Shown: piece by piece, positions 34,888 to 46,530 of the stretch
Layout of the letters: the number at the start of each line of letters is the position of its first letter
Position numbering within the stretch: the first letter of the stretch is position 1
NCBI GenBank assembly: GCA_017893485.1
Contig: CM030360.1
Span: forward strand, 15,063,975-15,127,974
Length of the DNA: 64,000 bases
Source of the DNA: Hemerocallis citrina
Lineage: Eukaryota > Streptophyta > Magnoliopsida > Asparagales > Asphodelaceae
Direction: 5' to 3'
The notes under the pieces: model-generated
Databases searched by the model: none
The model's input: the letters and a program-made list of their open reading frames with translations, nothing else
Told to the model about the DNA's origin: nothing
Translations under genes and position numbers: made by a program

Positions 34888-37800
34888 TTATTCTTGATAG
34901 TGTGGCTTCCGCCCAAGAAATTATTTCGGAATGCCACAGATCCAACTCTGAGGGCATTATGTTAAAATTAGATTTTGAAAAAGCTTATGATAAAGTTAGT
35001 TGGGATTTTCTTTTTGATATCCTCCTCCATCGAGGTTTTGGTCCTAAGTGGATCGCCTGGATTAAGTCCAGTCTTTTTGCTGGCACTTCGTCCATTCTTA
35101 TCAATGGATCGAAAGGAAACAAATTCAAATGTAAGTGCGCCAGGAAGATCCCATCTCTTCCCTTTTATTCAGCCTTGTCACGGACATTTTCAGTAGACTG
35201 CTTCGAAATGCTTGGGATGCTAATGTCATCGAAGGGCTTGGCGGCTCCCAGAGCTTCCGTGGTGTTCTCAACTTACAATATGCTGATGACACCATTATTT
35301 TTGCCAAACCCATGCGGTGTACCTTACATAACCTTAAACTCCTTCTCTATATCTTTGAAAGTGCATCAAGCTTATTTATTAATTTCCAAAAATCTTTGGT
35401 CCTTTGGCTTGGCGGTTCGAACAATCGCTAGTTTGAGATTGCTCAATTCTTTAATTGCGCCTCTTCCTTATTTCCTGTCATGTATGTTGGCATTCCTTTG
35501 CGATGGGGCAAGTTGCATAAATCGGATTGGCTCCCGATGATTGATAAAGTTGAGTCCAGGCTCAAAGTTTGGTCGGGAAAGCATCTCTCTCGGGGAGGTA
35601 GACTCATCCTAGTTAACTCGATTCTCTCTTCTATTCCTTTATATATGATGTTCTTCTTCTATGTTCCCTCTTGGGTTATCAAGAGAATTGATCAGATTAG
35701 AATGAATTTCTTCTGATCAGGTGCTGATAACTATAGAGCTGGTACGCATCTTTGTAATTGGAAGATTGTTTGCACTTCCAAGGCGGCTGGTGGTTTGGGA
35801 GTCCTTAATCTTAGGAATCAAAATCTAGCTTTTTTGGGCAAATGGTTATGGAAAATGCTCAAAGAGGATCACTTGCCCTGGGCTCGCCTGATTTCTCATA
35901 AATGTTTCCGTCGTTAGAGGATTTTTGTTTTTCGCCCCTCTCTTTCTCCCCGAGCATCCCCTTTCTGGAAGGGAGTGTGGAGAGTAGTTGCTCCTTTCCA
36001 ATGTAGCATCTCCCATGTGTGTGTAGATGGCTCCAAGACCAAGTTTTGGATTGACCATTGGATTGGTAATCTTAAGCTTTCATCTAACTTTCCAGCCCTC
36101 TTTCAGCTTGCCATCAACCCTTTGGTCACAGTGGCGGACTATTTGTCTGTTCATAACATCAACCGAGCTTGGCATATCCCCTTTTCTAGTGCACTTCCTC
36201 CCTCTCTTGTGACTAATTTCACCATCCTTATTTCTTGCCTGAACAACTACTCCTGGCATCTCAAAGAAGATGTTATTTGGCGTTGGACCAGTTCTGGATC
36301 CTTTTCGGTGGAATCCTTTTATAGCTTCCTTAACCACGGAGGTGTCAATTCTCCTTTTGCTAAATGCATTTGGAGCTGTTGTGCTCCGCTGAAGGATAAA
36401 ATTCTTTCTTGGCTCGCCCTTAACAACAGGCTCCTCACTGTGGAGGTTCTCAACAAAAGAAACCTAGCTATTGGCCAATTATGTTCTTTGTGTTCACTTT
36501 GTCACGAAGATGTTGATAATCTATTATTACATTGCACTTTTACTATCCAGTTATGGCAGATTTGTATGCATGCTTGGCAGGTCTCCTCCCTCCCTACCTC
36601 CTTCTTACCTAGCTGGAAGACACAATTAGTTACAAAATACCTTCGCAATTCTTGGGTCCTCTCTATTATGGCTATTATCTAGGTTATTTGGAAGGAAAGA
36701 AACACTCACATATTTTCTCACACCTCGAAACCTATTGACACTATTATCGATGAGTTCATCTTGTTCACTAAGCACTGGACCTCCTCATTACCTCACCATA
36801 AAGTGGAGGCAATGAGCCTTCATCGCCTAGATGAGGCTGCTCATTTTTTTCGTTCTTCTAATTCTAATCCTAATACTCTAGACTTGACTAATCTGTAATT
36901 TGCTTTTTCTTCTTGTCTTCTATGCAAGTTTGAGACAGTGTTTGTTGTGTCTCTTTGTTCTTTCTGTTTTTGGGCTGTCTTTTTCAGGGTTCTAGCCTGG
37001 CTTAGCTGTGTCCTGGTTTACAATAAACTAATCTTCTGGCCTTTTGGTTGTTGTCCCCTAAACTTTTGTTTGTGGTTGTTTTTCTTAGTCTGTTAATTTT
37101 CACCCTTTCTAGCTTTTACCTTTATTTTGTACGACTTGAATATGCTTTCCACTGGTTTGCTTCTTATTTTGATTATTTGCAATGTGTTTCCTGGTTTGTT
37201 TACCTCCTGACTATGATAGTTCCATTTGTCTTGTGCGGTTCCATTTTTTACTGTGTGAGCTGTCTGATTTGTAGAATCAGTGCTTATGCCGTTGTTTGCA
37301 TTCTGGCCGTTTTGTTTCGACTTTTGCCCAGGCATTTAATGAGTTTGGGTTTTGGCCCTCTTCTGCTCCATTAGCATTGTTGTCTGTTGTTGCTCTTTTG
37401 GTTGGTGCAGGTGGCTCCCTTGGCTTGTGACACGGTTTTTAGAACACATGCTCCACTCCGGCCTTGTTTTATTTCCCCTCTATTTATTTTTCCTGTTACT
37501 TTTTTCTTGATGCCAATTTTAGTTTGTTGGGCCATTTCTCGGTCTTGCAGCAATGTTTACCTGCTATGGCTATCTCAGTTGGACCTGTTTGACTCGATCC
37601 AGCAGTGTTGTTTAGCGGTGAGTCTTGCTGTTTTGTTTTGCCACTGATGCTGACTCTGTGGGGCCGGTCACCTTCTTCACATACGACACCAGGGTTTGAG
37701 GGTGCTATTCGGTGTCTTCGCGTGCTTCAGTTGCTGCTGCTTCATCGGCTGCTTGTTTCCTCGTTGCCTTTTGGCTACGTTGAGTCGGTCTGCTTGTTGT

Positions 37801-37981
37801 TTTTCAGTCTTAAGATGTTTGGCAATGCTTTCCATTGCTTGTTAGAGCTGTATCCTGTTGTTTTGTTGTGTATTCTGGTGTTGTCTCAGTTTTACTCTGT
37901 GTGAAATTGGGTGTTGATGTATGACTTTATTTTGTCTATATATTGGGCTGGAGTCTTATGGCTCTATCCCCGTTAAAAAAA
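34888..37981 (+). mobile_element. LINE C, 5'-truncated L1-type LINE
   Basis: A 3.09-kb plus-strand insertion. It starts inside the reverse transcriptase (ILDSVASAQEIIS) and ends GGGCTGGAGTCTTATGGCTCTATCC, then A7. A 14-bp target duplication ACATGCTTAGAACA lies at 34874-34887 and 37982-37995. It belongs to the same family as LINE A and LINE B; here the target is a solo LTR. 36899-37980 is a T-rich 3' UTR whose open frames are spurious. Confidence 0.93.
34889..36898 (+). pseudogene. LINE C ORF2 remnant: partial RT and zf-RVT
   Basis: RT palm with LDFEKAYDKVSWDF, a small deletion near 35133 that removes part of the GLRQGDP block and shifts frame, YADD at 35279-35290, and YVGIPLRWGKLHKSDWLPMIDK. 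The linker (KAAGGLGVLNLRNQNLAFLG) follows, then zf-RVT with LCSLC..H..C-type residues near 36480-36540 and the LHRLDE tail. It ends at TAA 36896-36898. In-frame stops include CAG to TAG near 35430, TGG to TGA near 35716 and TGG to TAG at 36680. It has no endonuclease, so it was dead on arrival. Confidence 0.92.
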
Positions 37982-39076
37982 ACATGCTTAGAACAATAAG
38001 AAAACAAACATATGTCACTCTTTTTATCAAAGAAATCAACCGAATTAATAAAGAATAAGAAAAAGCCCTTCTTTTGCAAAATCCAAGATCATCGCTTCGA
38101 AACTCCAAGAAAACTAATAGTAAAAATATATTTTTTTTTTGCAGAGGAGAGGGAAGGCTGTAGGGGCTCTTTTATAGGACGAAATCTGGAGTTTTTAGGG
38201 TTTTACAAGTTTATGGAAATATCCCTTAACAAATTATTACTTTACATATATAAATCTTTCTCCAATAAAGTAGTTAAATAAGTTAAATAAATTAAAATAA
38301 AAACCAAATCTTTTTACTAATGAGTTATCCAACCATCAATCATAGCCCAGAAATTAAAAAATTCGGATTTGTACTCAAAGTGTTAATTTTGCACAAAAGT
38401 CCATCTTTTTGTAATATTTGAAAATATATCATAAAATATTCGTAAAAATCAAGATAAATCTGAAATAATATCTAAAAATAAATATTATACTTTCCAATTA
38501 AAAATTTCTGACTTTTACTTTCCAAGAAAATATTTTCGTAAGATCCACTTAAATTTCATATTTGCAAAAACACTATATTTGTTTAAATCTTTACCAAATC
38601 AACTATAAATAAAACTTAAATAGATTTTATTTTCAATGATGACCATGGAAAGCCCAAAAATCAGTAACAATTTGATGGCTTTTTACATAAAAGCCCTTCT
38701 CTTTTGAAATATTTACAAAAATAGTTTTTTTATTCAGAAAAATCACAAAATTTAGGATATAGTTAATTATAAATAGGAGAGTTTATTCAGAAATCTAAAA
38801 GTGGACGCCCCAAAAATATTTACACGTGTAAAATCGACAAATTCGTAAAATAGTCAAATAAATTCAAATAAATCTGAAAAATTATAACATCATAAATAAA
38901 TGAGGAAAAATCAATCATTATCTATAAAAAATTCAAGAATTCAAAATTACTAACTTTGCACGTGTGTTACACGTGCAAAATTGCAATTTCAAGAAAATAG
39001 TCGAAATAGTCAACTTTACCAATATACTACTATTTAATAATGCAACATAAATCTTTTTATTTTGCGAGGTGTTACA

Positions 39077-39265
39077 CAACACCCGGAACTCCACCACCTA
39101 AAGACAGCATCACCTCGTCACCGAGCACCGCACGACCTATTCCCCCGCCTGCACCATCGCTGCACCTGACTTCTCACCCCTCGACGACCATCAATAGCAA
39201 CCCCGATGCCTCCTCGCCTTGCTGCCTACTCACCGATCACCATCACTTGCTGCCCAATGTCCTTC
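39077..39265 (+). mobile_element. LTR X, second part
   Basis: C-rich ACC/CACC-rich sequence continuing the composition of 31880-32239. It lies between the LTR ending at 39076 and the LTR beginning at 39266. It contains the left CCTTC target duplication (39261-39265). Its open frames are Pro/Ser/Thr-rich composition artefacts. Confidence 0.5.
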
Positions 39266-40220
39266 TGTAATGCCCCGATTTCCGGTAACTGGAAAATCGT
39301 GACATAAGCCAGAATATTTTCTTCAATTAGCCACAATACACAAAAAAAAGGAAAATTTAAAACTTTTTATTCAACACAAATGTATTACAAATCCGAATAT
39401 TACAAAATTGCAATACATTACAACAGTGTTACAATAATACATTTACAATCCCAAGTGTTACAACTTTCAACATACTACATTAGAGTACAATGAATAAAGA
39501 ACAATACTTGGTATTTCATTTGGATGCTTTCCGACAAATAATTAGATTACAAAATTATTACAATGGAACAATAGTAAACAACATATAATGCAACAGAATG
39601 AAAACGAATCTTTCTTCTCTCGCCTTGAGTCCTCCTGAATCCTGTACCTGTACTTCTGCAATCCGGTATCTATTGAAATGGGGACGTCAGTACATATACT
39701 GATGTTTTTTAGGTTGATGACTAGCAGCGATTCTCCACTTAAGCAAACAGATTGATGAAAAGAGAAACATGTATATATAATTGATGTGTCAGTACCCGAT
39801 TAACAAATGCTATGATGCTCTTATTCTAATGCAAATAAGTCTCCGGAACAGTATACAGCCCATACTACATACACCCCATCTCAAGCCGTTTCTTCATATA
39901 TATAGGAATTTAAACCCGTACCATGAATTCTACTCTTGTACTCGACTTGTTTCTGAAGATACAACGTGATTGATGAGGTTATAGGTACGGTCTATTTTCA
40001 TTATTGCAGTCATATAGTGGTGTCCATGTTTGCCACTATTGCCTCACTCAAATATCTTTGACGAATCCTTGGGGTCTCAGCGGCAGGTTAGCTCGAAGAA
40101 TCCCTTGTGGCACCCCCAGGGTCTCTGCGGTAGGTTGGCTCGATGTATCTCCTGTGGCAGCTCTAGCCAGACCATAGTCTATGGCTTCATGCCCTTAGAT
40201 ATAAGACAAGAAGGAGTTTC

Positions 40221-40704
40221 TGTAATGCCCCTGCCTTTAGCTCAGACAATTTATACAATTTATAAGACAAATTAGATATTATGTAGTACAAGTGCCCACC
40301 ACAGGCTGCCTTTCAAAAGTTGGTTAACCGATTAGGTGACTCTTGATCATGGGCTATTATATTTATTTATCATTTTATTCCTTTGATTTACAGATATGGG
40401 ATATTTTCACATACTCTCTCCGTTCTCTCTCTCCGGAGAGAAGGAACACACAATGGGCCCCCCCAACCTCCACGTCTCCTTGGTGATGCCAGCAGGGAAC
40501 AAAGCAGTTTTTGCTGCTTTCATTCATACGGTGGGGCCCTCCATTCACCCATTAATTCCATTCATGCATATATTATATAATCACACAGCCACTGTACATC
40601 TTTCCATGCATATATTATATAACCAAACAGCCACTATACATCTTTTCAATATATAATTTTTTTATATATATTTTTATATACTTTGAAAACTACGGGGTGT
40701 TACA
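40221..40704 (-). mobile_element. Small 484-bp solo LTR
   Basis: TGTAATGCCCCTGCC at the left and ACGGGGTGTTACA at the right. Flanks are GTTTC (40216-40220) and GTTTT (40705-40709). The ends resemble those of the larger LTRs, but the length is much shorter, so it is a different subfamily or an internally deleted copy. No ORF. Confidence 0.65.
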
Positions 40705-41319
40705 GTTTTGGGGGTCCATCCCCTAGCTCCGACAGGAATCGCACCCGCCTTATCATGGTACTTCAAAAATTAACAGACGAGATACGGATCTCGTGCTCCC
40801 AACTTGTGAGAAGGCACCGACCGTATCCTTTGAGAATAAGGGTACAACCCAATAACACCGCCTAGTGTCGGCCTATAGGACATGTCGGATCATAAGGTAT
40901 CACCCTTAACACCAACTCCTTCCATTCGGTGAAAGAATGATAATAAGTAAGGTTAAGTAGTAATAGCTATAAGTTACTACCCTAACGATGTCACTAAACC
41001 CCAAACAATCTCACGGGGTTTCCAATACAAACTTTCTTAAGATTATCCCGATCCAACTCATGGCCTATCGATCCAAGACACCGGTGACGGCATCTCCCTC
41101 ACTCATCACTACCCCTAACTCAAATCTGGTCAACATACTCGGCCCGCGATCAACCCACATCAGTTAAGATCTGTCGGCGCTCGAGGTGTGATTTATCCAT
41201 AGTTTCCAAGGTGGTAAGATGTGAGTCTTGATGGTCGATGACTCCTAGGGTAACTATAAGACCCTAGACGAGCTTTTACCAAGGTAACAATCCTAGTGAC
41301 TTTCCCAACCATTATTTCT

Positions 41320-42610
41320 CATATATTGAAGATGAAGCATGTGCACATCATATGGTCCAATTTCAATTAGAACCGCATACAACTAGAAATATTGGGTTCT
41401 TTTCCCAAATTTGAACTGGGACAACATGCGACTAGGTTCATGGGTTCTTTCTCAAGGCTGAGCTGGAATCACCTAGAACCTAAACACATGGTTTCCTTGC
41501 CAATTCGAGCTAGAACTATCATGGAGCTAGTTTCATGGGTTTCTTCTTAAAAATCAAACTAAAACAACTATGGAACATGGGTTCATTTCAATAATTCAAT
41601 TGGGTTATCATGCAAGCTAAACTCGTGGGTTCCTTTTAGAATTTAACCGCAACCACTACAATCATATAACTCAAACATGCATGGATTCTTTTAAATCAAA
41701 AACAACTACACATCTCAAACATGGGTTCCTTACTAGAACTATTGCAATAACACAAGCATGCATTTCTTTTTTTACTTAGAACAACTACAATAACTCAAGC
41801 ATGGGTTCTTTACTTAGAACAACTACGATAACTCAAGCGTGGGTTCTTTACTTAGAACAACTATGATAACTCAAGCGTGCTTACGACTTAAGCATGGGTT
41901 TCTTTACTACCTCAATTTACAGCAACTCAAGCATGGTTTTCAACTTAAGCATGAGTTTCTTTACTACAACAATCTACAACAACTCAAGCATGGTATACAA
42001 CTTAACAGGGGTTTCTTACTACAACAACTCAAGCATGGTATACAACTTAAGCATGAGTTTCTTTACTACAATAATCTACAACAACTCAAGCATGGTATAA
42101 AACTTAACATGGATTTCTTTACTACAACAATCTACAACAACTCAAGCATGGTATACAACTTAACATGGGTTTCTTACTACAACAACTCAAGCATGGTTCT
42201 TTACTAAAAATAATTAGCAACTCAAGCATGATAATCTTTTTGAACCTAGAACTACTATACATATAATCACAAGCATGAATGGGTTCAACAACACTCAAGC
42301 ATGGGTTCCTACAACCACTTAAGCATGGTTCTCGAATTCTTTTTGAAACTAGAACACTTACACACCACAAGCATGAACCTTTTTGACATAGAACAACATA
42401 ATCTTAGCATGGGTTTCTTTTATCGCATAAACATAAGCACGAATGGGTTCATGGGTTCACAAGCATGGTTCATGGGTTCACAAGTGTGGTTCATGGTTTC
42501 TTTTTTAAACTAAAATACTACACATACTTAAGCATGAGTTCTCTAGCAACCTAGAATAATTTAAGCATGGGTTCTTTAGCACATACAACTTGGCATGGGT
42601 TCTTTTTGAC
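41320..42610 (+). repeat. Degenerate tandem repeat (CAAGCATGGGTTCTTTACT.. units)
   Basis: Tens of variants of ACTCAAGCATGGGTTCTTTACTTAGAACAACTA, best preserved at 41770-42210. There, longer units with TACAACTTAACATGGGTTTC and TACTACAACAATCTACAACA also recur. The plus-strand open frame at 41839-42207 is merely the translated repeat. Confidence 0.85.
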
Positions 42611-44249
42611 ATGGAACAACATAAACTCATAGTAATAAAGCTAAACAACTATCAATACTTAACTACATATTACAAGGAATACCTCTTTTAGGAATTACAA
42701 GTCCTACTTATTACATAAATCTAGTTTTACCGAATTTAAAAGTTCCTACATAATACAAATCTACTTTATCAAATTTACAAGTCCCATCTATTACAAGGCC
42801 TACTTTTATTTAATCTACAAGGACTAATATTTTACAAATAGAAGCTTAATCCTCCACAACCTAGAAGCAACATAAAAGCTTAATCTCTTACAATCTAGGA
42901 GCAACATAAAAGCTTAATATTTCATGAACTGGAAGTAAAAATAGAAGCTTGATTTTTACCAAGTATTAAGGTAAACATTCAACAACTACTAAAGCCTTAT
43001 CTTTTATGAACTAGAATTAGAAAAGACTTGATCTTTTACACGGTAGGAAAACAACACACAACAAGTCCGCTTTTATGAATTAGGGTTAGTAAAAACTTTG
43101 ATTTTCAACAAGGTAGAGAGCAACATATAACAAAAACTTATCATTTAAATAGCTAGATGAGTTCTACAATCCCAAAATGGGTGTGTAAACATTCTCACAA
43201 TACTAGTCTTTATATGCACATAGTTCTAGTCCAAGTCATTTAGAAACATACACACAACAAAAGAGGACAAGAATCAACACAAATAAAATAGAGAATTCCC
43301 CCTTGATTTTTTAACTATTCTTATGCACAATTCTTAGTCCAAGTAGTTCAAAAATAATTATAAGGACAACAATAATCATAGCAAAGTTCAAGATTCTATC
43401 TTTATGTGATTTTGTTGAGTCATTTCATTCCATCCTTCTCATGGGATCATTTCGATCCCTACAATCATGCTTATACTTAGGAATTAGTCCAAGTTATTTA
43501 GGAACATACATACACAACAACACATCATAAAGATGAGTTCTTTTTAACCTACAACCATTTATATGCTTAGAAAATAGTCCAAGTTGTTATAGAACATACA
43601 CATACAACATTTACCATCATAAAGATGGGTTCTTTTTATCCTACAACAAATAACCATCAAATATGGGTTCTTTACTCACATAGAACCAATAATAACCCTA
43701 AAGATGGGTTCTTTTCTACATAAAAAAATAAAAAGAACAAAACATAGAAGTAGAGAACCCCCACCTTGATTCTTGTAGGAAGGACCTTCTCCTTCCTCCT
43801 AGCTTCTACTACAACTCCAATGAAGAAAACTTATGAAAAACCCCAAATGAAGAACACTTAGGGTTTCTTCTCTTTCTTTTTCTCTCTTTTTTTTTCTTGT
43901 AAATGAGGCAAAGAGTGAAGGGGAAGGGTACTTATAGGATGAAATGAGGGTGGAGAGTGCAAAATACACCAACACAATTGCACAAAACCCCTTGGGGTCA
44001 TTTTGGCCGGCCTTAGAGGTGATGAGGTGGAGGGGGTGAGGTGGAGGGGTGAGGTGGAGGAGAGGGTTCTAGTAGAAAACACATATTAATACTCTTATGT
44101 ATCCCTAATTAATCTTAAACCTAGGTTTAAGCCTCCAAACAAATCCTAGCCATGCAAATTTGATTAATCATGACAAAAGTAAGATATTTTTGTCCAAAAC
44201 ACATACTACATGATTTGTACAAACGTACGAAATCGGTACAATACGCATA

Positions 44250-44280
<31 letters not shown>
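44250..44280. repeat. (TG)n/(TA)n microsatellite
   Basis: About 12 TG units followed by TATATATAC, inside the 39266-44735 element. Confidence 0.95.
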
Positions 44281-44281
<1 letters not shown>

Positions 44282-44735
44282 CCGATAATTTTCGTTTGTA
44301 AAACCGCTCAATCCGTACAAAAATAATTTAATTTCAAAAATAATAATAACATAAATTTTATTATCAGCCCAGAAGATTCCAGTATCAATTTGATACAATA
44401 TAGATGTATACAGACTGGTATATATATACAAATAACGTTTATTAACAAAACCGGGTGATATCCACAAAAAATATTTCAATTCTGGAAATAAAAATAAAAT
44501 AATAATAAAATAATAATTTTAAATACCTGCTCGGGATTTTCTAACCATTTTCTCAAAAATGCATTTTTCAAGATTTTGCACAAGTGCACAAAACGGATAC
44601 AATACCTATATATACATACTAGTATATATGTCCAGGTAACTTTTTAAATGAGAAAACCAAGTAATTTCAAAAAAAAAAAAATTTTTATTTAAAAATAATA
44701 ACTGATACATTATAATATCCGTCCAGGATATTACA

Positions 44736-46530
44736 CCTTCATCACCGCAAACACCCGAACCCTATTGCTGCTGCCTTGTTGCAGCCGATCTCTGGCTCTG
44801 GCTGCATCGTCACTACCTTCTCTTGCTGTGCTACTATTCTTTGCTTGTTGCTCCAGTCACCCTTGTTGTTGTTGCAGCTGCTCTTGCTTGTGCCGTTGTC
44901 ATCGTTCGTGTCGCTGCCATGTGTTTTTGTCGCTGCATCTTTGCCCATCGTTCTCCCACACTCATAATCATCACATTATAAGGTAAGCATATCTTGAACT
45001 TCATTATTGTTCCTGTTCAAGTAATTCCTTGAATTTCTGACAAGTAGTTCTCATCGTTTTTATTATTGAATTATGTTATTGATTCTTAGTTGAGTTCATG
45101 CTCGAATTCTACCCTTGATTCAACGGCGAATCTGACTCATATGCTTTTTATCATGCCATGTTGTTGATCGAACTCTAAAATTGTTAATTTACCGTTTATT
45201 GAATACTCAAATATCTTGTCCTGTCTCTGACCTGAACTTGTACTGATAATTTGAACCTTCCCAATACTGAAATTCTGAACTTTATGTATGAAAGTTGCAG
45301 CCCTTTGTGTCTAGAATCCATAACAACCGGTGGATCTAAAATCCGAAATGTAGATTGTAAGATATCCTAATTTTAGCACTGCAATGTTTAAAATTCCAGA
45401 ATACCATTTATAATTGTACCATCAAGATTAACTGATTAAAATAATAAGTTATCAGTAGAATTAAGACCTGAGATTTATCATTATGTTACTAAGCATTTTT
45501 AGGAGTGATTTTACGATTTTTATAAGATTTTTAAATGAATTTACAGTCAATTTACATATACAAGAACTAAATCCTGAGTTTCTGCCTGAACAGTAGACTC
45601 GTAAAGAACTGATTTGTAGGCATAGTTACTGTCTTTAGAATGCATCATGTGAATATGCATTGGAACCGACAGGGAGTCCAGTTTATGGACCCCTGACGAA
45701 ACCTGATTTGCTTTTTCATAGCAGCGGGAAAGACAGTTTTTTGTACAACAACATATTGCTGTACAGAATTGTATTTTCATGTTTATAAATGTAAATATAT
45801 TTATTTTGCATGTATTGAATTGTACTCTATTTTGCCCATTGCATAACTCTCAATACCTCCTTAATATTATTCTCAACACTCGTTTTCATTGATTGCATGT
45901 TCATATTTAATTATAATAAAAAAATAACAAGCCGGGGTGATAAAGAGTACGATTCTGTAGTGGGCAATATAGAGGACTGTACTCGGAAGGTAGCTCATCG
46001 TTTCCCTCTGGTTACTGATACTGATGATGGATTACTGACTGTAGTATCCTGATTACTGAAGGACTGAATGACTAAATAACTGAATAACTGAATAACTGAA
46101 TCATGTTTCCTGTTTACATGTTTTTCCGAGTACATGATCTATAGAATTCACCACTAGAGTCAAAACGTTTACTTGATTGATATGCATCCGAGCCTGTGGT
46201 ATGAGACAGAGGATTGCATGCATCAGATAGGTTAATAAAAGCTGATAGACATAAGATGAACACTGAACATTGACACCGATACTGAATACTGATTACTGAT
46301 CCATTGCTTACCGACTACTGATCATGTTACTGACTATTGTTACCGATCACATTATTATAGACTATTATATTATTGAATATTGACTATATTTTTTATCGAC
46401 TATTGCATCATTACCTATTGGCTATTGTTTATTAACACTGGGTTACCGATTGAATATACTTTGAAGTCCTAATTTTCCATCTACATGTTTTTCACGTATA
46501 CAAGTTTACAGTTGTTAATCGTATCGTTCC
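44736..46530 (+). mobile_element. LTR X, third part
   Basis: Begins with the right CCTTC duplication, then GCTGC/CTGCTGC-rich leader-like sequence that continues the C-rich block of 39077-39265. A GGTAAGCATATC motif near 44992 resembles a splice donor after a leader. The rest is AT-rich. The interval is bounded on the right by LTR Y at 46531. No protein is recognised; the Cys/Ser-rich frames at 44765-44990 are compositional. Confidence 0.5.
46020..46450. repeat. CTGAATACTGATTACTGAT-type low-complexity repeat
   Basis: Irregular tandem units of ACTGAATA, ACTGATTACTGA and GACTATT over about 430 bp, densest at 46060-46105 and 46265-46440. Confidence 0.75.

Larger units (their letters stand above)
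32240..39076 (-). mobile_element. Long gypsy-type solo LTR interrupted by LINE C
   Basis: Ends TGTAGCGCCCC and GGTGTTACA, with flanking CAATA (32235-32239) and CAACA (39077-39081). Without LINE C it is about 3.74 kb. It aligns with the LTRs at 17648 and 46531, sharing AGAAATACGTGGC near the end, CATGAGGCTAGAGATAACCCTAACCCCC, and CTATGCATCCCACAATACATAGGTCCG. The sense strand is minus, with a TATAAAA box at 38176-38170 and a CT-rich start region. AT-rich sequence at 33480-34860 and 38000-39000 holds nothing else recognisable. Confidence 0.8.
39266..44735 (-). mobile_element. Very long LTR-like element (TGTAAT..ATTACA)
   Basis: Ends TGTAATGCCCCG and GGATATTACA, with a perfect 5-bp duplication CCTTC at 39261-39265 and 44736-44740. 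The 5.47 kb include a 484-bp nested LTR. No coding capacity. By analogy with element Z the sense strand is minus; a TATAAGT box at 43936-43930 with a CT-rich start region supports this. It could be a solo LTR or an entire non-autonomous LTR element; I find no internal direct repeat of its first 300 bases. Confidence 0.75.

Noticed and set aside
37048..37904. Hydrophobic membrane-protein-like frames after LINE C ORF2
   Set aside because: T-rich 3' UTR read in frame gives Phe/Leu/Val/Cys-rich translations; they end at the LINE tail and have no family pattern.
41839..42207. 122-residue frame rich in LKHGFLYYNN
   Set aside because: Direct translation of the tandem repeat; repeats in all frames are similarly open.
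44742..44990. Cys/Ser-rich or Thr/Asn-rich small proteins
   Set aside because: Both strands are open because of CTG/GCT triplet composition in LTR leader sequence.
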